This document shows, piece after piece, positions 16,167 through 23,946 of a stretch of 28,783 nucleotides of DNA (the first letter of the stretch is position 1; every line of letters starts with the position of its first letter). A model generated the notes under the pieces. The model ran no database searches, was not told the DNA's origin, and saw only the letters and a program-made list of their open reading frames with translations. Origin of the DNA: Streptomycetaceae bacterium. GTDB lineage: Bacteria > Actinomycetota > Actinomycetes > Nanopelagicales > Nanopelagicaceae. Where the stretch lies: positions 1-28,783 of the forward strand of contig JAIYCF010000033.1 of NCBI GenBank assembly GCA_027488165.1, given 5' to 3'. Made by a program: the position numbers and the translations under genes.

Positions 16167-17318
16167 TTACTTGACTGTGACGGAAGGTTCGCCTGAACCA
16201 ACGCCAGCGGCTTCCATTTCCTCGGCCAATCGCATCGCTTCTTCGATAAGAGTTTCAACGATCATAGCTTCAGGAACGGTCTTGATTACTTCACCCTTAA
16301 CAAAGATCTGGCCTTTTCCGTTTCCAGATGCAACGCCGAGATCTGCCTCACGCGCTTCACCCGGTCCGTTTACTACGCAACCCATAACTGCAACGCGAAG
16401 TGGAACGGTCATTCCCTCAAGTCCGGCCTGAACTTTTTCAGCCAAGGTATAAACATCTACTTGTGCGCGACCACATGATGGGCAAGAAACAATCTCGAGC
16501 TTACGCTGGCGCAAATTGAGTGATTCGAGAATTGAAATACCGACCTTTACCTCTTCAACAGGAGGAGCCGACATTGATACGCGAATAGTGTCGCCGATAC
16601 CTTCAGCGAGCAAAATGCCAAATGCTGTTGCAGATTTAATTGTTGCCTGGAAAGCAGGACCGGCTTCGGTCACACCAAGGTGCAATGGGTATTCGCACTT
16701 TGCGGCCAAGATGCGATAAGCGTTAACCATTGTTACTGGATCATGGTGCTTAACTGAAATCTTTAGATTTGAAAAGCCATGTTCCTCAAAGAGCGAAGCT
16801 TCCCAGAGCGCGGATTCGGCAAGTGCTTCAGGCGTTGCTTTGCCGTACTTTGCAAGTAAACGTGGATCAAGTGATCCCGCATTTACTCCGATACGAATTG
16901 GAATACCGGCATCGCCTGCAGCTTTTGCTACCTCTTTAACCTTGTCATCGAATTGTTTGATATTGCCTGGGTTAACACGAACTGCAGCGCACCCAGCATC
17001 GATTGCGGCAAAAATATACTTTGGCTGAAAGTGAATATCTGCAATAACTGGAATTTGAGATTTTTTAGCGATCTGTGCCAGCGCATCGGCATCATCTTGG
17101 CTTGGAACTGCTACGCGCACGATCTGACATCCCGCAGCAGTTAGTTCGGCGATCTGTTGCAACGTTGAATTCACGTCAGCAGTTAACGTTGTGCACATTG
17201 ATTGCACGCTTACCGGTGAATCACTTCCTACTCCTACGCTGCCGACCTGAAGTTGTCGAGTCTTGCGACGAGGATGTAGCGGAGCAGGTGGGGCGCTTGG
17301 AATTCCGAGATCAACCAT
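16167..17318 (-). CDS. ispG: 4-hydroxy-3-methylbut-2-enyl diphosphate synthase (IspG/GcpE)
   Basis: Penultimate enzyme of the MEP isoprenoid pathway, a [4Fe-4S] enzyme converting MEcPP to HMBPP. About 383 residues from the ATG at 17318. An in-frame TTG at 17336 would add six residues but is less likely. Near the C-terminus are the cluster ligands in SCPSCGR and MGCVVNGPGE, that is two cysteines three apart, a third about 32 residues later, and the following glutamate. The N-terminal TIM barrel shows VSVQSMCTTLTADV and VRVAVPSQDDA. It lies 55 bases downstream of the rseP-type protease, in the dxr-rseP-ispG block common in Actinobacteria. No Shine-Dalgarno is obvious before the ATG; GCAGAAT seven bases upstream raises the possibility of leaderless initiation. 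Confidence 0.96.
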   Translation of the reverse strand: MVDLGIPSAPPAPLHPRRKTRQLQVGSVGVGSDSPVSVQSMCTTLTADVNSTLQQIAELTAAGCQIVRVAVPSQDDADALAQIAKKSQIPVIADIHFQPKYIFAAIDAGCAAVRVNPGNIKQFDDKVKEVAKAAGDAGIPIRIGVNAGSLDPRLLAKYGKATPEALAESALWEASLFEEHGFSNLKISVKHHDPVTMVNAYRILAAKCEYPLHLGVTEAGPAFQATIKSATAFGILLAEGIGDTIRVSMSAPPVEEVKVGISILESLNLRQRKLEIVSCPSCGRAQVDVYTLAEKVQAGLEGMTVPLRVAVMGCVVNGPGEAREADLGVASGNGKGQIFVKGEVIKTVPEAMIVETLIEEAMRLAEEMEAAGVGSGEPSVTVK

Positions 17319-17373
17319 GGCCCTATTCTGCACCAAAAATAGGCAATCGGCGATTTAACCGCCACACCGCTGC

Positions 17374-18522
17374 TTAGAAGTTGAGCAAAATTGGATTGAA
17401 AATATCTGCAATCAAAAGCAGAACGGTGAGCGCTGCCAAGATCACAAAGACCGTTGCAGTAATTGGTGTGAGCACTTGCACATCGATGGCAGCAGGGCGC
17501 GGCTTTCGACGAATCTTTGCAAAGAGCGCACGGATCTCGTCTGCAATCGCAACTGCCATATGGCCGCCATCTAGCGGCAGAATCGGTAAGAGATTAAAGA
17601 GGCCAACAAATATATTTAAGCTAGCGACAATCAAAATAAATGTTCCGAGACGTTCGGCTAGATCTAATTCGCCACTTGCCGCTGCTTGGCCGGATACACG
17701 TGCTACTCCGACGACTCCAACTAAACCGTTTTCATCGCGTTCTTCTCCACCGAATGTCTGACCCCATAGCGCAGGAATCTTGGTAGGAAGTTGAAGTAAA
17801 GAAGTAGCTGATGTTGTTGTAAATCGCCAGGTTAGCTCGGCTGCCCGAGTAACTGATGCAACTGGACTCATCCGCTTGGTACCGAATTCATTGATGATGC
17901 CCAGTACATAACGTGATGTGCCATCATCGATATCGGTCATTCGCGGTGCTGCAGAAATATCTTGAACTACGCCATCTCTTTCAATGGTGAAGGTGAGTGG
18001 ACGCCCCTCAGAATTGCGGATCTTTAATAGTTGCTCTTGCCAATCGGTTGAGCGATCGCCATCAATAGCAATTATCTGGTCGCCCTTTTGGAAACCGGCT
18101 GCAGCAGCAGCGCTGTTCGGTGCAACGGAATCAACTACCGGCAGAACTTGGTTTACACCAACACCAGCAAGTAGAACGAAGAGCAAGATATAACCAAGTA
18201 CAAAGTGTAGAAATGAGCCTGCACCTAAGACAATTAATTTGCGTCCGGAAGATGCGCGATAGAAGGCGCGACTTTCTTCACCTTCTGGCATCTCATCGCG
18301 TGGCGTCATTCCGTCGATACGACAGTAACCACCAGCTGGAATAGCTTTGATTCCGAACTCGGTTTCACCGCGTTGACGCGACCAGATACGTGTACCAAAG
18401 CCCACGAAGAACTCGGAAACGCGCATTCCATATCGTCGCGCTGTCAGGTAATGGCCAAATTCGTGAACCATGACTGAGAAGAGCAGGGCAAAGATAAAGG
18501 CGAGAATTCCGATGATTTCCAT
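17374..18522 (-). CDS. rseP: M50 site-2 protease, RseP/Rip1 type
   Basis: Intramembrane zinc metalloprotease that cleaves membrane-anchored anti-sigma factors (RseP in E. coli, Rip1 in M. tuberculosis). It is 382 residues. The first helix carries HEFGH at residues 20-24. A PDZ domain sits at about 125-205 (GFQKGDQIIAIDG). The second active-site motif is NLLPILPLDGGH near 312-323, providing the third zinc ligand (Asp), and the last membrane segment is near 355-378. The ATG overlaps the dxr stop by one base (TAATG). It is complete and looks active. Which anti-sigma factor it cuts is not visible here. Confidence 0.94.
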   Translation of the reverse strand: MEIIGILAFIFALLFSVMVHEFGHYLTARRYGMRVSEFFVGFGTRIWSRQRGETEFGIKAIPAGGYCRIDGMTPRDEMPEGEESRAFYRASSGRKLIVLGAGSFLHFVLGYILLFVLLAGVGVNQVLPVVDSVAPNSAAAAAGFQKGDQIIAIDGDRSTDWQEQLLKIRNSEGRPLTFTIERDGVVQDISAAPRMTDIDDGTSRYVLGIINEFGTKRMSPVASVTRAAELTWRFTTTSATSLLQLPTKIPALWGQTFGGEERDENGLVGVVGVARVSGQAAASGELDLAERLGTFILIVASLNIFVGLFNLLPILPLDGGHMAVAIADEIRALFAKIRRKPRPAAIDVQVLTPITATVFVILAALTVLLLIADIFNPILLNF

Positions 18523-19679
18523 TAACGAGCTACTTTCTGAAGAAGTTCTGTTGCGATTGCTCGCGCATCATCTTCGATGGCACTGACATCGGATAGATCT
18601 CGTATGGCACCAGCAGATTTCGAGCCAAGTTTCTGAACAACTTCCTCCACAGTTTCAATAATTGCGGTAAATCCAATTTTACCTGTGATAAATGCGGATA
18701 CGCAGACTTCATTTGCCGCATTAAAGATCGCAGGAAGACCACCACCTAAAGTTCCGCACCTGCGCGCTAGATCGATCGCCGGGAAACGTTCGTTATCTAT
18801 TGGGGCGAATGTCCAAGTGTGAGACTGCGTCCAATCGATTGCAGCAGTTGCAGCTTTTACGCGGTCTGGATAGTTAATTGCAAAAGATATTGGCCCCTTC
18901 ATATTTGGCGGCGATGCCTGAGCAATTGTTGAGCCATCTGTGTACTGAACCATGGAGTGCACAACTGATTGCGGATGAACAACTGCTTCAATCTGAGAGT
19001 AAGGAATCGCAAATAGGTAATGCGCCTCAATGATCTCTAGCCCCTTGTTCACAAGCGTTGCAGAGTTAATTGTGACAACAGGCCCCATCGACCAAGTCGG
19101 ATGATTGAGCGCTTCTTCAACAGTAATGGCAGATAAATCAGTGCGATCGCGGAATGGACCACCACTTGCCGTAAGGATTAACTTAGAAACTTCCGATTTC
19201 TTACCGCCCATTAGAGATTGCCAGAGAGCTGAGTGCTCAGAATCAACTGGCAATAGTTGGTCAGGTTTTGCAAGAGACATAACTAAATCTCCACCCGCCA
19301 CAAGTGATTCTTTATTGGCAAGAGCGACGCGATTTCCTACGCGAAGCGCAGCCAGCGTAGGACCTAAGCCGATTGAGCCGGTAATTCCATTTAAGACCAC
19401 ATCACAGGTAATTGCTGCGATCTCTGTTGCTGCAAGTGGCCCATCAATCACTGTTGCTTCTGGCAAGGCGGCTTTGATTTGTTCAGCGTTCTTCATAACG
19501 CCAATTACTTGAACGTTAAATTTCTTAGCTTGAGCAATTACCTGATCAGGGTTATTGCCTGCCGCGGTGATTGCAACAACTCGAAAAAGCGATGGATTAG
19601 CCTCAACTATTTCTAAAGCTTGCACACCGATGGAACCAGTTGAACCAAGGATTACTAAATCTTTCACCGCTATTACCAA
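18522..19679 (-). CDS. dxr: 1-deoxy-D-xylulose 5-phosphate reductoisomerase
   Basis: Second step of the MEP isoprenoid pathway: NADPH-dependent conversion of DXP to MEP. About 381-385 residues. The N-terminal Rossmann motif is GSTGSIG. The central catalytic region has ANKESLVAGG, and the LPVDSEHSALWQ and LTASGGPFRD segments contribute metal and substrate contacts, followed by the NHPTWSMG motif. The frame can start at TTG 19679 or GTG 19667; the latter gives the compact VKDLVILGSTG start usual in the family, and neither has a good Shine-Dalgarno. It follows the ureohydrolase gene by 4-16 bases, so it appears to share that operon. Confidence 0.96.
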   Translation of the reverse strand: MVIAVKDLVILGSTGSIGVQALEIVEANPSLFRVVAITAAGNNPDQVIAQAKKFNVQVIGVMKNAEQIKAALPEATVIDGPLAATEIAAITCDVVLNGITGSIGLGPTLAALRVGNRVALANKESLVAGGDLVMSLAKPDQLLPVDSEHSALWQSLMGGKKSEVSKLILTASGGPFRDRTDLSAITVEEALNHPTWSMGPVVTINSATLVNKGLEIIEAHYLFAIPYSQIEAVVHPQSVVHSMVQYTDGSTIAQASPPNMKGPISFAINYPDRVKAATAAIDWTQSHTWTFAPIDNERFPAIDLARRCGTLGGGLPAIFNAANEVCVSAFITGKIGFTAIIETVEEVVQKLGSKSAGAIRDLSDVSAIEDDARAIATELLQKVAR

Positions 19680-19683
19680 TTAA

Positions 19684-20682
19684 CTATCTATCGAGCAGAT
19701 TTTGCGTTGGTGAATAAGGAGTTCCGCTACGACGCTTTGCGATCGCAGAGAGAGCTTCGAGTACAACGCGATTAGCGAGAATGGCGGTGATATCAGCGCT
19801 ATCAAATGGCGGAGCCACTTCAACCACATCTATTCCGACAACGGGAAGCTCGAGGCAGATACGACGTACCGCTTCTAGTAATTCGCGGCTAGTCATTCCA
19901 CCTGGTTCTGGTGTTCCAGTACCAGGAGCCATACCTGGATCAACAACATCGATATCAACTGAAAGGAATACTCCATCGCATCCATCGGTAAGAGTTGCAA
20001 AAGATTCATCCAGGACTTTATCTAACCCGCGGTGATGAATTTCAGTCATCTCGTATGAGCGCATACCTTGATCGCGCATCCAATTTAACGTTTTGTCATC
20101 TGGCCAGTATCCGCGAAGCCCCAATTGCAAGAAGCGATCTCCACGAACCTGACCTGACTCAATTAAGCGACGCATCGGAGTTCCGTGGCCAATTAGCGCA
20201 CCAAATTGATCTTCACCTGTATCGGCGTGGGCATCGAAGTGGATCATAGAAATTTTGCCGAGCCCGCGATGCTTTGCTATTCCTGCGACATCTGCTGATG
20301 CGATCGAGTGATCTCCCCCAAGAATTACCGGGATCTTTCCAGCGCGTGAAATCTTTTCAGTTGCTTCTTCCAAAACTTTAAGTGATGCAACAAGGTCTCC
20401 GGGAGGCATCATTAAATCGCCAGCGTCATAAACCTTCAACGCCTTTAAGGCATCGATGCGCAGCGCTAGATGGGGACGTTCTGCATCATGTGGTAAATAG
20501 TCACCACCACGAATTGCCTGCGGGCCAAACTTTGCTCCAGAGCGATGTGAGGTTCCGGAATCAATTGGTGCGCCAACGATGATTACATCGGCATCGGAAT
20601 AAGACTTTGGATCATCTAGATCGCACTGTGGAATTCCAAGAAATGTAAAACTTGGTCCATACATATTGCCGTGGTTAGCCAT
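19684..20682 (-). CDS. speB: Agmatinase-type ureohydrolase (SpeB family)
   Basis: Binuclear manganese hydrolase splitting urea from a guanidino compound; with agmatine it yields putrescine. It is 332 residues. All metal ligands are present: H125 in GGDHS, D150, H152 and D154 in DAHAD, and D243/D245 in SVDIDVVDP. GHGTPMRR (165-172) lies in the substrate loop. It sits 23 bases after the FAD oxidase and next to a Pot transporter, so a polyamine role is likely. The family also contains guanidinobutyrase, guanidinopropionase, formiminoglutamase and guanidine hydrolase, and I cannot separate these from sequence by eye; agmatinase is the best guess from context. Adjacent dxr follows almost directly. 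Confidence 0.88.
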   Translation of the reverse strand: MANHGNMYGPSFTFLGIPQCDLDDPKSYSDADVIIVGAPIDSGTSHRSGAKFGPQAIRGGDYLPHDAERPHLALRIDALKALKVYDAGDLMMPPGDLVASLKVLEEATEKISRAGKIPVILGGDHSIASADVAGIAKHRGLGKISMIHFDAHADTGEDQFGALIGHGTPMRRLIESGQVRGDRFLQLGLRGYWPDDKTLNWMRDQGMRSYEMTEIHHRGLDKVLDESFATLTDGCDGVFLSVDIDVVDPGMAPGTGTPEPGGMTSRELLEAVRRICLELPVVGIDVVEVAPPFDSADITAILANRVVLEALSAIAKRRSGTPYSPTQNLLDR

Positions 20683-20705
20683 TGGTTAAGGATAGTTGCT
20701 AATGA

Positions 20706-22118
20706 TTAAGAATCGAACCCAAGGCCAAGTGAATCCAGGAGTTTGAGCCAGAGGTTGCGCTTGCCCTGGTGTTTATCTGCCTGATTGATCGACCACTGTG
20801 TGAGGCGGATAAATAAGAATCTAAATGGCTCAGGCGGGAAGGGCATCGGCTTCTTGCGAACCATCTTTAATCTGGTGCGCTCATTATCTTTGCCATCTAA
20901 TAGATCGAGCATTACCTGAGCACCAAAGCGCGTTGAACCAACTCCTAATCCCGTGTATCCCAATACATAGGCAACACGTCCTCCGTAAGCCATTCCCCAG
21001 AATGGTGAGAAGCGCGAACAAGTATCGATCGCTCCTCCCCAACCGTGTGTGAATTTTATTCCCTTTAGCTGTGGGAAAGTTTCTAAGAACGCCTCTGCCA
21101 GATGAGCATAAGTTTCAGCATCTGTTTCATATTCTTGGCGAACTTTGCCGCGGAAGTTATAGATGGCATCGTATCCACCCCAAAGAATTTCATTATCTTT
21201 AGTCATTCGATAGTAATGGAACTGATTACCTGCATCAGATAAGCCTTCGCGCTCATTCCAGCCAATAGATTCAAGTTGTTCGGCGCTCAAAGGTTCGGTT
21301 ACTAATTGGAAGTCATAGACAGGTACGACATATTTATGCGCGCGCTTAATGAGTGATTTGAAAACATTTGTGGCTAGCGCGACCTTTGTGGCGTAAACGC
21401 TGCCATAAGGAGTGTGAACGATCATGCCGTTCTTAGTGCGCTCTAGACGTTCAACATGTGAATTTTCAAATATCTTTACGCCCAGACTGATACATGCTCG
21501 TTCCAGCCCCCAAACTAAGCGGGCCGGGTCAACCAACGCAGTTCCATCAGGATCCCAGAGCGCTCCTTTATAAATCGGAGATTTGATTCGAGATTGAATT
21601 TGGTTCTGGGTTAAGAGTTCAACGTGGTCGCCAAATGAATTTCGGAGATTGGCTTCTTCTTCCAAGCCCTGCATCTGCCAATCCTCAACAGCAACGCGAA
21701 GTTCACCGTTCCATTCGAAATCGCATTCAATGCCGTATTTCTTGATCGTGGCTTCGATCGCATCTAGATTCTCGCGACCTAACTTTTCAATTACCGCCAT
21801 CTCATCTTTAAATCGGCTATAGCCGTTCATGAATCCATGGGTTAGCGAATAACTGCAGAAACCACCGTTTCGACCAGAAGCACCGGCACCTGTTTCACGT
21901 TGTTCGACAACAATTACTTCGCGATCAGGATTAGCTTCCTTAGCCAAGAGCGCAGCCCAAAGTCCGGTGTAACCCGCCCCGACAATGCACAAATCAGATG
22001 TCACATCACCAATAAGGGTTGGGTGTGGCAAAGGCTCGAGCGGATCTTGATCCAACCAATACAGCTCGGGTTGCATCTGGGATAAATGTTTAAGGATAGA
22101 AGGATCGATGGTAGCCAT
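20706..22118 (-). CDS. FAD-dependent amine oxidase, PuuB-like (DAO family)
   Basis: Flavoprotein of 470 residues in the D-amino-acid-oxidase superfamily. The dinucleotide motif GAGYTG is at residues 47-52 after a 40-residue N-terminal extension starting with the YWLDQDP type of segment. GASGRNGG (79-86) is the FAD-contacting motif seen in PuuB and related oxidases. YVLGYTGLGVG near the C-terminus is the second FAD-binding part. PuuB oxidises gamma-glutamylputrescine to an aldehyde, giving peroxide and ammonia. The pot genes upstream, ureohydrolase downstream and aldehyde dehydrogenase in the same cluster support amine oxidation. Whether its substrate is glutamylated or free amine is unknown, since no PuuA-type synthetase lies here. 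The spacer before the ATG is unusual and described separately. Confidence 0.82.
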   Translation of the reverse strand: MATIDPSILKHLSQMQPELYWLDQDPLEPLPHPTLIGDVTSDLCIVGAGYTGLWAALLAKEANPDREVIVVEQRETGAGASGRNGGFCSYSLTHGFMNGYSRFKDEMAVIEKLGRENLDAIEATIKKYGIECDFEWNGELRVAVEDWQMQGLEEEANLRNSFGDHVELLTQNQIQSRIKSPIYKGALWDPDGTALVDPARLVWGLERACISLGVKIFENSHVERLERTKNGMIVHTPYGSVYATKVALATNVFKSLIKRAHKYVVPVYDFQLVTEPLSAEQLESIGWNEREGLSDAGNQFHYYRMTKDNEILWGGYDAIYNFRGKVRQEYETDAETYAHLAEAFLETFPQLKGIKFTHGWGGAIDTCSRFSPFWGMAYGGRVAYVLGYTGLGVGSTRFGAQVMLDLLDGKDNERTRLKMVRKKPMPFPPEPFRFLFIRLTQWSINQADKHQGKRNLWLKLLDSLGLGFDS

Positions 22119-22123
22119 CGCTT

Positions 22124-22143
22124 TTTCCGGGAACTCCCGGAAA
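22124..22143 (-). promoter_or_regulatory. Hairpin between Shine-Dalgarno and start of the FAD oxidase
   Basis: A perfect 9-base inverted repeat (TTTCCGGGA/TCCCGGAAA with a 2-base centre) stands immediately after GAGGTGA (+ 22144-22150) and five bases before the ATG. In linear form the Shine-Dalgarno is 25 bases from the start codon, too far. With the hairpin folded the effective gap is about five bases. The stem top probably opens to a 4-base loop. Folding of this stem would therefore control initiation. Confidence 0.55.
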
Positions 22144-22151
22144 TCACCTCT

Positions 22152-22199
22152 TCAATTACTACTAGTAGTTGTCCCGGGTCCTCCGGAGTCCAACCCCAT
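22152..22199 (-). CDS. Possible 15-codon upstream ORF in the FAD oxidase leader
   Basis: An ATG at 22199 opens a 15-residue frame (MGLDSGGPGTTTSSN) ending in TGA that stops just before the Shine-Dalgarno GAGGTGA of the next gene. It runs through the second hairpin and the ACTACTAGTAGT palindrome, so its translation would unfold them. The upstream ribosome site is weak (GAGAAA). Short frames arise by chance; this is recorded as a possible leader peptide only. Confidence 0.2.
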   Translation of the reverse strand: MGLDSGGPGTTTSSN

Positions 22200-22237
22200 A
22201 ACGCAGGTTTCTCGATTTACAACCTGTGGTTCGTTAT
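22152..22237 (-). ncRNA. Candidate structured regulatory RNA upstream of the FAD oxidase
   Basis: On the minus-strand RNA, hairpin A has an outer stem ATAACG/CGTTAT (+ 22232-22237 with 22198-22203) and an inner stem CAGGTT/AACCTG (22221-22226 with 22204-22209). A 5-base bulge AACCA lies on the 5' side (22227-22231), and the loop is 11 bases. The bulge can pair with GGTT at 22192-22195, just after the stem (possible pseudoknot). Hairpin B (GTTG/CAAC plus TCC-GG/CC-GGGA, 22168-22194) competes for the same GGTT. The palindrome ACTACTAGTAGT (22158-22169) follows, then the Shine-Dalgarno hairpin. I did not recognise guanidine-I, -II or -III, TPP, glycine or glutamine riboswitch consensus. Confidence 0.5.
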
Positions 22238-22252
22238 AGATACGACTTTATA

Positions 22253-23089
22253 TTAGCGCGCTTTACGGCGATTTACTATCTGACCCGCCAGAACTATCGC
22301 CAGCGCAAGGAAGAACATGCCTGAGGCAATTACATTTGCCTGTGCGGGAATTCCGCGAGCTGCTGCTGTGTAAACAAACTTGGGGAAAGTTATAACTGTT
22401 CCTGAGTTGAAGTTGGTAATAATGAAATCATCGAATGAGAGGCTAAAGGCCAGCAACGCAGCTCCTGCAATACCAGGTGCTACCAGTGGAAGAGTTACAC
22501 GACGGAAAGTTTGAAATTCGTTGGCATATAGATCCATTGCCGCTTGTTCAAGTCGCGGATCAAGGCTGGCAATACGCGCCTTAACGGTGACGACAACAAA
22601 AGAGATACAGAAAACTACATGTGCAATAACAGTTGGCCAAAATCCCGGATTAATGTGAAATGTTAAGAAGAGTGATAACAGTGATGCGCCAAGGACAATT
22701 TCAGGAGTAGCCATCGGCAAGAAGATCAAGAGGTTAGAAGTTGAGCGTCCTCTAAATTTATGTCGTCCAATAGCAAAGGCGATCATCGTTCCCAGAATGG
22801 TCGAGAATACAGTTACGATCAAGCCAATATTGATCGAATTTACTAGCGCGTTACAGACTTCAGGTGCACCACAAGGGTTCTGCCAGTTACTGAGAGTAAA
22901 TCCCTTCCAGACCAGGTTGCTCTTTCCGGAATCATTAAATGAAAATGCAAAAGTGTAGGCAACGGGAATGAATAGATAGGTAAAGGCCAAGAACATATAA
23001 ACGCGGATTAAGTTACGGCCAAACCAACGTCGGAATCTAATAACGGGAGAAATCGTTGGCGCTGCTGCTTCAGCAATCTTCTTGCTCAT
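22253..23089 (-). CDS. potC: Polyamine ABC transporter permease PotC
   Basis: Second inner-membrane permease of the PotABCD spermidine/putrescine importer. 278 residues; an N-terminal cytoplasmic stretch to about residue 27 is followed by six membrane helices. The EAA loop that contacts PotA is DLYANEFQTFRRVTLPLVAPGI (conserved G near its end). The ATG overlaps the potB stop by 4 bases (ATGA), so the two are coupled. Its stop is followed by the 134-base structured spacer before the FAD oxidase. PotB/PotC, PhnU/V and putrescine-specific PotH/I permeases look alike; the PotD and PotA neighbours fix the type, but substrate choice lies in PotD. Confidence 0.92.
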   Translation of the reverse strand: MSKKIAEAAAPTISPVIRFRRWFGRNLIRVYMFLAFTYLFIPVAYTFAFSFNDSGKSNLVWKGFTLSNWQNPCGAPEVCNALVNSINIGLIVTVFSTILGTMIAFAIGRHKFRGRSTSNLLIFLPMATPEIVLGASLLSLFLTFHINPGFWPTVIAHVVFCISFVVVTVKARIASLDPRLEQAAMDLYANEFQTFRRVTLPLVAPGIAGAALLAFSLSFDDFIITNFNSGTVITFPKFVYTAAARGIPAQANVIASGMFFLALAIVLAGQIVNRRKAR

Positions 23090-23934
23090 ACCAACTCCTC
23101 CGTTCCGGCCTTACGAATGTAGAGAGTTACCAAAATCAAGATCGCTGCCATCAAAGTAAAGGAAAGTGCGGCGGCAGTTGGGTAATCAACGATTCTGAAG
23201 TATCGAGATTCAATGACGTTACCAATCATCTTGGTATTAGGGCTTCCCAAGATCGCTGCATTTACGTAATCACCAGCTGCTGGAATAAAGGTAAGTAGCG
23301 TTCCGGCAACCACACCTGGCATAGATAACGGCAGTGTGACTTTGCGAAATGTAGTAAACCCATTTGCGTAGAGATCACCGGATGCCTCAAGCGTACGCGG
23401 ATCAATGCGATCGATTGAGGCATAGAGCGGAAGAGTCATAAACGGCAAGAAGTTATAGGTCATACCCATAACAACGGCAAAAGACGTTGAAGTCAGGGTG
23501 GTGCTATCGCTAATTATTCCTATGGTTCGCAGAGTCGGAACCACAAAGCCTTCTTCGCCAAGAATCTGTTTCCATGCCACTGTGCGAAGAATAAAAGATG
23601 TGAAGAATGGCGCAATGACCAAAACTAAGAAGAGGTTCTTGTACTTGCCTGATTTAAAGGCGATTGCGTAAGCCAATGGATACGAGATCGCTAGCGCCAG
23701 AAGCGTTGCAATAAGTGCGTAAACAAATGAGCGCCCAAACTGTTCTCTGTTTTCGATGAATGCATCAATATAGTTTTGAAAACGCAAGGTTTGCTCGTAT
23801 TGGCCGGTATCTCCACCGCTAATTGGAGTCTGGGTAGATGTTTGTGCCAAATTTACGATCGGCAAGATAAAGAAAGTAAAGAGGAAGGCAAAACCAGGCA
23901 AAAGAAGAAGGTAAGGAGTTCTGATCTTTTGCAT
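23086..23934 (-). CDS. potB: Polyamine ABC transporter permease PotB
   Basis: First permease of the importer, 282 residues, six predicted helices; the first (LLLLPGFAFLFTFFILPI) is preceded by a short basic N-terminus. A long periplasmic loop follows helix one. The EAA loop is DLYANGFTTFRKVTLPLSMPGV, almost the same as PotC's, as expected for a heterodimer pair. It starts 12 bases after the potA stop and overlaps potC, so the four transporter genes form one unit in the order potD-potA-potB-potC. Confidence 0.92.
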   Translation of the reverse strand: MQKIRTPYLLLLPGFAFLFTFFILPIVNLAQTSTQTPISGGDTGQYEQTLRFQNYIDAFIENREQFGRSFVYALIATLLALAISYPLAYAIAFKSGKYKNLFLVLVIAPFFTSFILRTVAWKQILGEEGFVVPTLRTIGIISDSTTLTSTSFAVVMGMTYNFLPFMTLPLYASIDRIDPRTLEASGDLYANGFTTFRKVTLPLSMPGVVAGTLLTFIPAAGDYVNAAILGSPNTKMIGNVIESRYFRIVDYPTAAALSFTLMAAILILVTLYIRKAGTEELV

Positions 23935-23946
23935 CGAAGTTGCGAC

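Noticed and set aside
22119..22252. Terminator of the pot operon
   Set aside because: None of the hairpins on the minus strand is followed by a T run; the ribosome-site hairpin is followed by A residues, so it does not fit rho-independent termination.
22119..22252. Guanidine-I (ykkC), -II or -III riboswitch, suggested by the neighbouring ureohydrolase
   Set aside because: I could not find the conserved ykkC strings, paired ACGR loops, or the guanidine-III pseudoknot core; only generic GC-rich CCGGG/GGGAC words are shared.
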